Below are positions 35,171-43,930 of a stretch of 64,000 nt of DNA, one piece after another. The stretch is from Palsa-504 sp963839095. Lineage in GTDB: Bacteria > Actinomycetota > Actinomycetes > Streptosporangiales > Streptosporangiaceae. The notes beneath the pieces were generated by a model that was not told the DNA's origin, searched no databases, and saw only the letters and a program-made list of their open reading frames with translations. The position numbers were made by a program, and so were the translations under genes. Within the stretch, counting starts at the first letter, position 1, and every line of letters begins with the position of its first letter. The stretch is taken from NCBI GenBank assembly GCA_963839095.1, contig CAWIUF010000064.1, forward strand, positions 248,001 to 312,000, read 5' to 3'.

Positions 35171-36813
35171 CTAGCGAATCTGCAGCGCGAGGAAGAAATC
35201 CACCTGGTCGTCCAGCCGGGACAGGTCCCGCCCGGTCAGCTCCTCGATCCGCCTGATCCGGTACCGCACCGTGTTGACGTGCACGTACATCGCCGCCGCG
35301 CACGCGTTCCAGGACCCCGAGCAGGCCAGGAACTCCCGCAGCGTCGGCAGCAGCTCGGCCCGGTGCCGGTCGTCGTAGGCCAGCAGCGGGCCGAGCAGGC
35401 GCTCCCGGAAGGAGCGCAGCACGCTGGCCGGCACGGTGGCCAGCAGGAGCTCGTGCGAGGCAACCTCGTCGCTGGTCACCACCGACGACGGCCGCGGCGG
35501 CCGCGGAGCGCGGCCAGCCGCCGCGCGCTGCTGGCCTCCTGCAGCGCGCCGCCCAGCGCGGTCACGCCCGCGGCGAGGGCGCTGACGCCGGCGGTGACCC
35601 TGATCCGGGAACGGTCGGCGGCCACGACCGGATCCGCGTCCCTGATCCTGGCCGCGAACGCGTGCGCGGGCGAGGCGCGCCAGTGCGGCGTCAGGGAGTC
35701 GCCTTCCGGGAGCCGTCGCTCTCCGGGAGCCGTGTCTTCGGGAGCGGGGACCAGCAGGATGATCTCCTCCCCCAGCGGTGCGGCCACGGCGCCGGGCGCG
35801 AGCGGCAGCACCAGCTCCGCGGCCAGGTCACCGCGCCACCGGCCGGCATTCGGGCCGGTCATCCGGTCTGCCTCGGCGGCCAGGGCGATGACCACGTAGC
35901 GGCCGTCCGGGGGCAGCCCGGCCGCGCGCATCAGCGAGGCGATCTCGGCCGGCGCCGCGCCCTCGCCGCCGGAGCCGAGCATCCCGACGATCGCCTCGGC
36001 CAGCTTCTGGTCACCGGCCCGGGCGGCGTCGAGCCGGGCCCGCTCGAGCGCCACGTCGGCGGCCAGCTCGGCCACGGACTCCCGCAGTTCGTGCGGCCAG
36101 TCCTGCTCGCGGCCGGCGCAGGCGAGGAACCAGCTGGTGATCCGCGGCTCGCCGCCCACCCCGAACAGCGAGTACCAGCCTCCGGCCGTCTGCGGCACGG
36201 CTCACCTCGCGGCGGCGGGCAGCCGGTCCGCCTTGAGGTACTCGCACGCCAGCTGGAGCGCCAGCGGCCCGGGCAGGGACGGGCTGGTCCCGCCCACGAC
36301 GCGGCCGAGCCCGGTCAGCAGCCAGCACTCGGCGCCGAGCTCACGGCCCATGAGCCGGAACATCGCGTCCAGCCCGGCGCCCTCGGCCACGGCGGACAGC
36401 AGCAGCCGGCGCCGCCCGAGGACCCGGGTCATCGCGGTGGCCCGGTCCCCGCCCAGCCGCCGCCCGACCTCCTCGGTGACGGCGGCGAACGAGGTCTCGG
36501 CCGGCACCGCGATCAGCGGGATGCCGTGCCGGGCGCACGCCCGGATCACCTCGGCCGGGACCTGGCCCAGGGCTTCGCCCGCGCCGAGCGCCGCGACCCC
36601 CGCGCGGTCCAGGGCCGCGGCGAAGCGGTCGGCGTCGCCGGGCGCGCGGCACCACATCAGGCCGGTCAGCACCAGGGCGTCCGGCGTCAGGTAGCGGCTG
36701 GGATCGGGCAGGTCGGTGGTGTACACGTGCCGGATCGTCCGGTCCATGCCGGCGACGTCGGTCAGCAGCCTGAGCCCGAGGTCAGCCACGCCGAACAGGT
36801 CCTTGACCCGCAC
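35171..36813 (-). pseudogene. PucR-family purine-catabolism regulator split by an in-frame TGA and one frameshift
   Basis: About 547 residues from ATG 36813. N-terminal PucR domain (VKDLFGVADLGLRLLTDVAGMDR then IRHVYTTDLPDPSRYLTPDALVLTG), middle GGDEF-like CdaR region, and C-terminal HTH_30: SGSWNACAAAMYVHVNTVRYRIRRIEELTGRDLSRL. A TGA at 36202-36204 interrupts the frame after LPAAAR and the same frame resumes with PQTAGGWYSLFG; one base change (CGA to TGA) would do it. A one-base shift near 35478 then separates the HTH. It stands divergent from uraD-uraH and fits as the regulator of that pathway, whether or not it is still functional. Confidence 0.75.
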
Positions 36814-36859
36814 GGAATCACCTCCCGCGGTGAAGCGTTCCCGCGCACCCTAGCGGCCG

Positions 36860-36881
36860 TTGTTTAGCGAAAGCTACAAAA
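36860..36881. promoter_or_regulatory. Candidate operator between pucR and uraD
   Basis: TTGTTTAGCGAAAGCTACAAAA holds TAGC/GCTA and TTGT/ACAA half-sites around a GAAA centre, in the 136-base gap between the divergent regulator and uraD genes. Imperfect, so uncertain; it is the only AT-rich symmetrical patch there. Confidence 0.3.
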
Positions 36882-36949
36882 CAGCCTGAGCCAGGTTACC
36901 GGCGATTCGGACGCAGCCGCCTACCCGGCGGCCGGGCCGGCCTGGTTGG

Positions 36950-37465
36950 ATGTTCGTATGGCGAACCCGGACCCGAGGCTCCGACCTCGGCTCCTTCAAC
37001 GCCGCCCCGGCCCCGGACGCCGAGCGCGACGTCTACGCCTGCTGCGCCTCCACGAGGTTCGCGAAGGCCGTCGCCGCCGGCCGCCCGTACCCGGACGCGG
37101 CCGCGCTGCTGGCCGCCGTGGACGCCGCCTTCGCTACCTTGAGCTGGGACGATATCGCCGAGAGCATGAACGGGCATCCGCGCATCGGTGACCGTGCCGG
37201 CCGCGGCGCGATGTCGGCGGCGGAGCAGTCCGGCGCCGCGGCCGCCACCGACGAGGTCAAGCAAGGGCTGGCCGACGGCAACCTGGCCTACGAGCAGCGC
37301 TTCGGCCATATCTTCCTGATCTGCGCCACCGGCCTGTCCGGCCAGGAGATGCTGGCCCGGCTGCGGGCCCGGCTGGAGAACGACCAAGAGGCCGAACGGG
37401 CCGAGGTGCGAGCCGAACTGCTGAAGATCACCCGCCTGCGGATGACGAAGCTGCTGAGCCTATGA
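36950..37465 (+). CDS. uraD: OHCU decarboxylase
   Basis: 171 residues. DLGSFNAAPAPDAERDVYACCASTRFAKAVAAGRPY and SWDDIAESMNGHPRIGDRA, which has the catalytic His in HPRIGD, and QGLADGNLAYEQRFGHIFLICATGLSGQEML (E/R of the active site) match 2-oxo-4-hydroxy-4-carboxy-5-ureidoimidazoline decarboxylase, which turns OHCU into S-allantoin. The first 12 codons are poor; the true start may be nearer GSFNAAP or the 5' end may carry an indel. Overlaps uraH by 4 bases (ATGA). Confidence 0.9.
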   Translation: MFVWRTRTRGSDLGSFNAAPAPDAERDVYACCASTRFAKAVAAGRPYPDAAALLAAVDAAFATLSWDDIAESMNGHPRIGDRAGRGAMSAAEQSGAAAATDEVKQGLADGNLAYEQRFGHIFLICATGLSGQEMLARLRARLENDQEAERAEVRAELLKITRLRMTKLLSL

Positions 37466-37803
37466 CGCTATCCACGCACGTTCTCGACGCGACGACCGGG
37501 CGCCCCGCGGCGGGCATGCAGGTCCGGCTGGAACACGGCGGCGCCGGCGGCTGGGCGCCGGCCAGCCGGGGCCAGACCGACGGCGACGGGCGCCTGCGAC
37601 TGGCCGGCGACGGGGGCAGCGCGGACTTCGAGCCCGGCGTCTACCGCATCACGTTCGCCACCGGGGCGTACTTCGGCGCCCTCGGCGTCGCGTCGTTCTA
37701 CCCGGAGGTGACCATCACCTTCGAGATCACCGGGCGGGACGAGCACTATCACGTGCCGCTGCTGCTCAGCCCCTACGCCTACTCGACCTACCGAGGCAGC
37801 TGA
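37462..37803 (+). CDS. uraH: 5-hydroxyisourate hydrolase (transthyretin-like)
   Basis: 113 residues. TLSTHVLDATTGRPAAGMQVRL carries the first catalytic His and the TTR-related repeat, RQTDGDGRL-type region holds Arg, and the C-terminus YHVPLLLSPYAYSTYRGS ends in the family signature YRGS. It hydrolyses 5-hydroxyisourate to OHCU, the step before UraD. Translation is coupled to uraD. Confidence 0.95.
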   Translation: MTLSTHVLDATTGRPAAGMQVRLEHGGAGGWAPASRGQTDGDGRLRLAGDGGSADFEPGVYRITFATGAYFGALGVASFYPEVTITFEITGRDEHYHVPLLLSPYAYSTYRGS

Positions 37804-38119
37804 TACGCCGCCGGCCATGGCGCCGACGATCAGGAACGGTTCGGCGCCGGCCGCGACCGCCTCGGGCAGCGGGGCGTCCGGCGGCTCGTGCGAGAGGTCC
37901 TGCTCGCAGGCGAAGAACCGGACGAACGGCCGGCGCTGCCGGTCGCGCTGGTCGCGGATGGTGCCCGCGCAGCATCGGGTACCTGGCCTCCAGCGCGTCG
38001 AGCACCGAGCCCTGGGTGACCGGCCCGGCGACCTGGAGCTCGACCTCGCCGTCGACGCCGGGCCAGCGTGCGCAGGTGCGCGGGCAGCGCCACCCGGATG
38101 ACGCGCGGCCACCGGTCAT
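37788..38119 (-). CDS. MoaD/ThiS-family small protein, three frameshifts
   Basis: Reassembled from three frames: MTGGR, then VIRVALPAHLRTLAR, VDGEVELQVAGPVTQGSVLDALEARYPMLRG, RDQRDRQRRPFVRFFACEQDL and ending EPFLIVGAMAGG. The ubiquitin-like fold with a Gly-Gly near the end is the sulfur-carrier form; one more base change would give GGYQLPR and TAG at 37788, so the exact end is open and the GG may not be terminal. Start ATG 38119 overlaps the end of the BNR gene. The BNR/MoaD pair recurs in actinobacteria with no assigned function; known from memory, not tested here. Confidence 0.55.
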
Positions 38120-39241
38120 GGCAGCGTCTGCACCTCGACGGACAGCACGGCCGGCAGATCGCGGACGATCGGCGCCCAGCTGTCGCCGGCGTCGGCCGAG
38201 GCGTACACCTGGCCGCCGGTGGTGCCGAAGTAGACGCCGCAGGAGTCGAGCGAGTCGACGGCCATCGCGTCGCGCAGCACGTTGACGTAGCAGTGCTCCT
38301 GCGGCAGGCCCTTGGTGAGCGGCTCCCACTCGTTCGCCGCCGGTGCGGCTGCGGTAGACGCGCAGCTTGCCCTCCGGCGGGAAGTGCTGCGGAGTCGCTG
38401 GTGATCGGCACCACGTAGACGGTCTCCGGCTCGTGCGCGTGCACGTCGATCGGGAAGCCGAAGTCGGTCGGCAGGTTGCCGCTGACCTCGTGCCAGCGAC
38501 TCGCCGGCGTCGTCGCTGCGCATCACGTCCCAGTGCTTCTGCATGAACAGCACGGCCGGGCGCGACGGGTGCATGGCGAGGCGGTGCACGCAGTGGCCGA
38601 CCTCGGCGTCCGGGTCCGGGATGCCCTCGGAGTGCAGGCCGCGGTTGATCGGCTGCCAGGTCTGGCCGCCGTCGTCGGTAGCGGAACGCGCCCGCGGCGG
38701 AGATGGCCGACGAAGATCCGCCCGGGCGTCGGACGGGTCGAGGAGGATCGTGTGCAGGCACATGCCGCCCGCGCCCGGCTGCCACGACGGCCCGGACCCG
38801 TGGCCGCGCAGCCCGGGCAGCTCCTGCCAGTGCTTCCCGCCGTCGGTCGGAGCGGAACAGCGCGGCGTCCTCCACGCCGGCGTAGACGGTGTCGGGGTCG
38901 GTCGAGCGACGGCTCCAGGTGCCAGACCCGGGCGAACTCCCACGGGTGCGGCGTGCCGTCGTACCACTGGTGGGTGCCCGGCATCGCCGTCGTAGCTGAA
39001 GTCGTTGCCGACCGGCTCCCAGCGTCGCGCCGCCGTCGTCGGAGCGCTGGATCAGCTGGCCGAACCAGCCGCTGGACTGCGAGGCGTAGAGCCGGTTCGG
39101 GTCGGCCGGCGAGCCCTTGACGTGGTAGATCTCCCAGCCGGCGAAGTGCGGCCCGCTGACCTCCCACTGCTCGCGCTTGCCGTCCGACGTCAGCACGAAC
39201 GCGCCCTTGCGCGTGCCCACCAGTACCCGTACCCCGCTCAT
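38116..39241 (-). CDS. BNR/WD40-like beta-propeller protein (sialidase fold), many frameshifts
   Basis: About 375 residues from ATG 39241. GVRVLVGTRKGAFVLTSDGKREQWEVSGPHFAGWEIYHVKGSP and WFGQLIQRSDDGGAT, later DGGKHWQELPGL, DDGGQTWQPINRGL, GDSWAPIVRDLPAVLSVEVQTLP are repeats of the Asp-box type. At least eight one-base shifts break it, mostly in short C or G runs. Without active-site residues in view I would not call it a sialidase; the family is mostly annotated as WD40/YVTN/BNR-like. Operon with the MoaD-like gene. Confidence 0.65.
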
Positions 39242-39398
39242 CGGCCACCCTTCCGGGCGAACTGACACAATTCTGCGCCGTTCCGACGACAGGCAGCCGG
39301 GAAATCATCGGCCCATCGAAAAACGCAACTAATGATTGCGAAGGTAAGCCATTCATTGCTCCGGATGAGTTCCGCACGATCGTTCTGTGACTAGTGTT

Positions 39399-39722
39399 CT
39401 AGGTCCTGGTGCTGCCGACGATCTGCTGCAGGGCGGCGACGTGCCCTCGGTAGGCGGCTCGCCCGGCATCGGTCAGGCGGACCCAGACCCGCTGCCGGGT
39501 GTCGCGCACCGCGCGGCGCTGGGTCACGTCGCCGGCGTCAGCGAGCACTGAGATGTGCTTGCTCAAGGCGGACTTGCTGATGCCGAGCAGGGTTTGCAGG
39601 GTGCCGAACTCGACCTCGCGGACGGGGTCCAGGGCCGCGCAGATCCGCAGCCTGGCCGGCGCGTGGATCAGGTGGTCGAACCCGTCAAAGGCCGGGGCCG
39701 TGCCGTGCTCGGTGTCGCGCAC
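39399..39722 (-). CDS. Winged-helix transcriptional regulator
   Basis: 107 residues from GTG 39722. DHLIHAPARLRICAAL, VEFGTLQTLLGISKSALSKHISVLADAGDV (recognition helix) and RRAVRDTRQRVWVRLTDAGRAAY (wing) form the HTH_27/MarR-like fold that occurs with small membrane proteins in streptomycetes. GTG lies 4 bases after the stop of the membrane-protein gene, in the same operon. Probably binds the GTTTCC sites at the operon promoter (40156-40195). Confidence 0.85.
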   Translation of the reverse strand: MRDTEHGTAPAFDGFDHLIHAPARLRICAALDPVREVEFGTLQTLLGISKSALSKHISVLADAGDVTQRRAVRDTRQRVWVRLTDAGRAAYRGHVAALQQIVGSTRT

Positions 39723-39726
39723 GTGG

Positions 39727-40163
39727 TCACGAGCAGCGGGCGGCCCGGGCACCCCGCGCCAGTCCGGTGCCAGTGAACACCGCGGACACCAGCACGGCGA
39801 CCGCGATCGACGACCACCAGACGTGCCTGGACACGGGGGCGCCGGCCAGCATCAGCAGGATCTCCGGCCCGTACAGGACAGCGGTGTCCCGCGGCGTCAT
39901 GGCGCCTGTCCAGCCCTCGCAGACTCCGCGGGCCCGGCACGCCGCGCGGGCCACGGCGTACAGCACCGGCGCGACCACGGCCGCGAACGCCAGGACCCAC
40001 CAGCCGGGCAGCGCGACTGCATACGCCATCACACCCAGGCCCGCTCCGTCGCCACCCAGTACCACCACGGGTACCCGCTCCATGCCACGCGTGCCCGGAT
40101 GCGCTGCGCCGTCTCCAGGGCCTCTGCGGCCTCCAGCGGGCTGACCTGTCCATAAGTTTCCAT
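39727..40163 (-). CDS. Small membrane protein cotranscribed with the regulator, one frameshift
   Basis: About 145 residues from ATG 40163. N-terminal soluble stretch METYGQVSPLEAAEALETAQRIRARVAW, then SGYPWWYWVATERAW and, after a shift near 40037, VMAYAVALPGWWVLAFAAVVAPVLYAVARA (segments 1-2) and HVWWSSIAVAVLVSAVFTGTGLARG (a further one). Partner of wHTH regulators in many actinomycetes; function unknown. Confidence 0.7.
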
Positions 40164-40199
40164 ATCGAGAACTCTACGGTTTCCGTTATGGAAACACAA
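40156..40199 (-). promoter_or_regulatory. Leaderless promoter with operator between -35 and -10
   Basis: Minus strand: -35 TTGTGT (40199-40194), spacer of exactly 17, -10 TAGAGT (40176-40171), then ATG 40163 with 7 bases between. Three half-sites GTTTCC or its complement lie at 40156-40161, 40179-40184 and 40190-40195; the last two form the perfect 17-bp palindrome GTTTCCGTTATGGAAAC inside the spacer. The wHTH protein of the operon is the likely binder. Confidence 0.65.
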
Positions 40200-40285
40200 G
40201 GGGGTCCGCGTTCACCACCCCGGGTTCGAGCATCTCCGTACCGAGCCGGAACCCGTGGGGCCCGGAGAGTGACACACTGGTAGCC

Positions 40286-41662
40286 GTGCGCACACAAAGG
40301 GAGGTGACCGCGGAGTACGACCTGGTGATCCGGTCCCGGCGGGCGGTGCTGCCCGGCGGGACGCAGGCGGCGGCGGTCGCGGTCAGCGGCCCGTCGATCG
40401 CGGCCGTCGAGGCCTACGACACCCCGCTGGAAGCCGCCCGGGAGGTCGACCTCGGCGACCTCGCCCTGCTGCCCGGGCTGGTCGACACGCACGTGCACGT
40501 CAACGAGCCCGGCCGGACCGAGTGGGAGGGGTTCGCCACCGCGACCCGGGCCGCCGCGGCCGGCGGGGTGACCACGATCTGCGACATGCCGCTCAACTCG
40601 CTGCCGCCCACCACCTCGGTGGCGGCGCTGGCGGAAAAGCGCGCCGCCGCGGCCGGGAAGTGCTGGGTCGACGTGGCGTTCTGGGGCGGGGCGGTGCCGG
40701 GCAACGAGGCCGAGCTGCGCCCGCTGCACGAGGCCGGGGTGGTCGGGTTCAAGTGCTTCCTGCTCGACTCGGGCGTCCCCGAGTTCCCGCCGCTGGACGT
40801 GGCCGGGCTGCGGACCGCGCTCGGCACCCTGGCCGCGGTGGACGCGCTGCTGATCGTGCACGCCGAGGACGGCGCGGAGATCAAGGAGATCAAGCCGGGG
40901 ACCGGGCGCGATTTCGGCGCCTTCGTGGCGTCCCGGCCGCCGGTCGCCGAGCGCCGCGCGATCGAGAAGGTGATCTCGGCCGCGGCGGCTACCGGGGCGC
41001 GGGCGCACATCGTGCACCTGTCCGCGGCCGAGTGCGCGGCCATGATCTCCGGCGCGAAGGGCGCGGGCATCCGGCTGACCACCGAGACCTGCCCGCACTA
41101 CCTGTACTTCGCGGCCGAGCAGGTCCCGGACGGCGCCACCGAGTTCAAGTCCTGCCCGCCGATCAGGGACGCGATCAACCGGGAAGCGCTGTGGCGCGCG
41201 CTCGAGGCCGGCGTGATCGACTGCGTGGTGTCCGACCACTCCCCCTGCCTGCCCGAACTGAAAACCGCCGCCGCCGGGGACTTCGGCGCCGCCTGGGGCG
41301 GAGTCGCCTCGCTGCAGCTCGGGCTGTCGGCCGTGTGGACGGTCGCGCAGCGCCGCGGCCGGACGCTGGACGACGTGGCCCGGTGGATGGCGTCGGCCCC
41401 GGCCGCGCTGGCCGGCCTGACGGCCAAGGGACAGCTGGCGCCCGGCGGTGACGCCGACATGGTGGCCTTCGACCCCGGCGAGACCTATGTGGTGGACCCC
41501 GCCCGGCTGTACCACCGGCACCCGGTCACCCCGTACGCCGGCCGGAAGCTGACCGGACGGGTGAGGCAGACGTGGCTACGCGGTACTGCGCTTCTCGATG
41601 GTGAGGGGCTGCTTGAAGGTGAAGGAGAAACTCCCGTTGGAGTGCTGCTAAAACGGGGATGA
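40286..41662 (+). CDS. allB: Allantoinase
   Basis: 458 residues from GTG 40286. Amidohydrolase metal site GLVDTHVHVNEPGRTEWEGF, the carboxylated-lysine region VVGFKCFLLDSGVPEFPP, second His set HAEDGAE and AHIVHLS, and SDHSPCLPELK with the metal Asp. Substrate-specific residues of allantoinase (EPGRTEWEGF, CDMPLNSLPPTTS) are present. It opens allantoin to allantoate. A GTG at 40304 with a GGGAG next to it is a less likely start. Next gene starts 7 bases after its stop. Confidence 0.95.
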   Translation: MRTQREVTAEYDLVIRSRRAVLPGGTQAAAVAVSGPSIAAVEAYDTPLEAAREVDLGDLALLPGLVDTHVHVNEPGRTEWEGFATATRAAAAGGVTTICDMPLNSLPPTTSVAALAEKRAAAAGKCWVDVAFWGGAVPGNEAELRPLHEAGVVGFKCFLLDSGVPEFPPLDVAGLRTALGTLAAVDALLIVHAEDGAEIKEIKPGTGRDFGAFVASRPPVAERRAIEKVISAAAATGARAHIVHLSAAECAAMISGAKGAGIRLTTETCPHYLYFAAEQVPDGATEFKSCPPIRDAINREALWRALEAGVIDCVVSDHSPCLPELKTAAAGDFGAAWGGVASLQLGLSAVWTVAQRRGRTLDDVARWMASAPAALAGLTAKGQLAPGGDADMVAFDPGETYVVDPARLYHRHPVTPYAGRKLTGRVRQTWLRGTALLDGEGLLEGEGETPVGVLLKRG

Positions 41663-41669
41663 ACCCCCT

Positions 41670-42713
41670 ATGGATGAGCAGCTTCTCCCCGATTTGCTCC
41701 GGTTGCGCGGATCCGTCGTGGCGGCCAGCGACGAGTTCTTCGCCGCGAAGGAGAACCTGACCAAGGCGACGGCGCCGGTCTTCGTGCCGGATACCTACGA
41801 CGCCAAGGGCCAGGTGTACGACGGGTGGGAAACCAGGCGCCGGCGCGGGCCCGGCGGCACGCTGCCGGACCGTTCGGCTCGCGACTGGGTGATCGTCCGG
41901 CTGGGCGTGCCGGGCGTGGTGCGCTCCATCGTGGTCGACACCGCGTTCTTCACCGGCAATTACCCGCAGGCCTGCTCGGCGGACGCCTGCTCGGCCGACG
42001 GGTACCCCGTCTTCGAGGAGATCGCCGAGGACTCCGAGGCCGTGACCTGGCGGGAGATCGTGCCGCGGGTGCTGGTGACCGGGGACGCCCGGCACACCTT
42101 CAAGGTCAGCTCGGGACGCCGGTCCACCCACGTGCGGCTGAACATCTTCCCGGACGGCGGCGTGGCCCGGCTGCGCGTCCACGGCGAGGTGGTGCCGGAT
42201 CCGGCGCTGCTGGAGGGCCTGACGGTCGACCTCGCCGCGCTGGAGAACGGCGCGGACGTGGCGGCCCGCAGCGACCAGAATTCCTACTCCGCGCCGCGCA
42301 ACGTCATCTCCCCTGGCCTGTCCCGGGTGATGGGCGAGGGCTGGGAAACCCGCAGGCGCCGCCGGCCGGGACACGAGTGGCTGGTCATCCGGCTGGCCGG
42401 ACGGGGCGTCGTCGACCTCGCGGAGATCGACACCTCCTGGTACCGGGGCAACCAGCCGGACACCGCCTCGCTGCAGACGCTGGACGCCACCACCGGCGCC
42501 TCGCTCACCGACCAGTCCGCCTGGCAGGACCTGCTGCCGCCGGTGCGGCTGCTGCCGGACACCCCGCACCGGTTCCGGGTTACCGGCCGGCCGGCCACCC
42601 ACGCGCGGCTGAACATCTTCCCCGACGGCGGCGTGGCCCGGCTGCGCCTGTACGGGTCGCTGACCGACGACGGCCTGGCCGCGATCCGGCGCCGCTGGGA
42701 GGCGACGGCTTAA
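41670..42713 (+). CDS. alc: Allantoicase
   Basis: 347 residues. Two related jelly-roll halves, each with the pattern MGEGWETRRRR/YDGWETRRRR, VIVRLG, FTGNYPQACSADAC/YRGNQPDTASLQTLDA, THVRLNIFPDGGVARLR/THARLNIFPDGGVARLR, give the internal repeat typical of allantoicase. It splits allantoate into ureidoglycolate and urea. Small duplicated segment CSADACSADG near residue 108. Cotranscribed with allB. Confidence 0.95.
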   Translation: MDEQLLPDLLRLRGSVVAASDEFFAAKENLTKATAPVFVPDTYDAKGQVYDGWETRRRRGPGGTLPDRSARDWVIVRLGVPGVVRSIVVDTAFFTGNYPQACSADACSADGYPVFEEIAEDSEAVTWREIVPRVLVTGDARHTFKVSSGRRSTHVRLNIFPDGGVARLRVHGEVVPDPALLEGLTVDLAALENGADVAARSDQNSYSAPRNVISPGLSRVMGEGWETRRRRRPGHEWLVIRLAGRGVVDLAEIDTSWYRGNQPDTASLQTLDATTGASLTDQSAWQDLLPPVRLLPDTPHRFRVTGRPATHARLNIFPDGGVARLRLYGSLTDDGLAAIRRRWEATA

Positions 42714-42759
42714 TCGCACCCGGGTGACGGCACAGCTTCCCGCGTGATCTCATAAGCGC

Positions 42760-43887
42760 ATGAGCCACGTGGTGGTCGCTCCGGACAAGTTCAAGGGAAC
42801 TCTTACCGCCACTGCGGTGGCCGGGCACGTCGCCGCCGGGCTCGCCCGGGTCCGCCCGGACCTGGCGGTGGTCCGGGCCCCGGTGGCGGACGGCGGTGAC
42901 GGGACCGTCGACGCGGCCGAGGCCGCCGGGTACCGCCGGGTCGAGATCGGGGTCCACGGGCCGACCGGCCAGCCGGTCACGGCGTCGCTCGCCCTGCTCG
43001 ACGAGACCGCCGTCGTCGAGTCGGCGCAGGCCTGCGGGCTGTCCAGGCTGCCGGGCGGCACGCCGGCCCCGCTGACCGCGACCAGCCGCGGGGCCGGGGA
43101 GCTCATCGTGGCCGCGATCCGGATGCGCGCGAAGCGGATCGTGCTCGGCCTCGGCGGCGTGGCCTGCACCGACGGCGGCGCGGGCCTGGTCACCGCGCTG
43201 GGCGGCAGGCTGCTGGACGCCGCGGGCGCCGAGCTGCCGCCGGGCGGGGCGGCGCTGGCCCAGCTGGACCGTATCGACGTCGGCCGGCTGCGGGACCTGG
43301 CCGGCGCCGAGGTGATCGCGGCCACCGACGTGGACAACCCGCTGCTCGGGCCGCACGGCGCCGCCGCGGTCTACGGGCCGCAGAAGGGCGCGTCCCCGCC
43401 GGACGTGGCGCTGCTCGAGCGGGGCCTGGCCCGCTGGGCGGACGTGGCCGAGGAGTCGTTCGGCTTCGCCAAACGCGACGAGCCCGGCGCGGGGGCGGCA
43501 GGCGGCCTGGGCTTCGCCGTGCTCGGCTTCCTCGGCGCCACCACTCAGCCGGGCATCGAGCTGATGCTGGACCTGCTGTCATTCGCCCGCCACCTGCCGG
43601 GGGCGCGGCTCGTCATCACCGGGGAGGGTGCCCTGGATGAGCAGACGCTGCACGGCAAGGCGCCCGCCGGGGTGGCGCGGGCGGCCGCCGCGGCCGGGCT
43701 GGATCTGCCGGTGGTGGCGGTGGCCGGCGTCTGCTCGCTGAGCCCCGGCCAGCTCCGCTCGGCGGGCATCGCGCGGGCCTACGCGCTCACCGACATCGAG
43801 CCCGACGTCACTCGCTGCCGCGAGCAGGCCGGACCGCTCCTGGAAGACCTGGCCGAACGCGTCGCCCGGGACTGGCTGGTGCCCTGA
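42760..43887 (+). CDS. glxK: Glycerate kinase
   Basis: 375 residues. VVVAPDKFKGTLTATAVAGHV (N-terminal lysine region), ADGGDGTVDAAEAAGY, GLGGVACTDGGAGLVTALGG (substrate loop), VYGPQKGASPPDV and LVITGEGALDEQTLHGKAPAGVAR are the family motifs. It phosphorylates glycerate made from glyoxylate, so the carbon of ureidoglycolate can enter glycolysis. It follows alc by about 47 bases. Confidence 0.93.
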   Translation: MSHVVVAPDKFKGTLTATAVAGHVAAGLARVRPDLAVVRAPVADGGDGTVDAAEAAGYRRVEIGVHGPTGQPVTASLALLDETAVVESAQACGLSRLPGGTPAPLTATSRGAGELIVAAIRMRAKRIVLGLGGVACTDGGAGLVTALGGRLLDAAGAELPPGGAALAQLDRIDVGRLRDLAGAEVIAATDVDNPLLGPHGAAAVYGPQKGASPPDVALLERGLARWADVAEESFGFAKRDEPGAGAAGGLGFAVLGFLGATTQPGIELMLDLLSFARHLPGARLVITGEGALDEQTLHGKAPAGVARAAAAAGLDLPVVAVAGVCSLSPGQLRSAGIARAYALTDIEPDVTRCREQAGPLLEDLAERVARDWLVP

Positions 43888-43930
43888 GCGGCCGTCTAGG
43901 TACTCCTCCCCGCCGAAGGAAGTGGCATAC

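Noticed and set aside
36199..36204. TGA in the PucR gene read as selenocysteine
   Set aside because: No SECIS-like hairpin or selenocysteine machinery in view, and PucR proteins do not use it; a nonsense change or error is simpler.
38116..39241. Calling the BNR protein an active sialidase
   Set aside because: Asp-boxes are present but no RIP motif or Arg triad could be placed with the frames broken.
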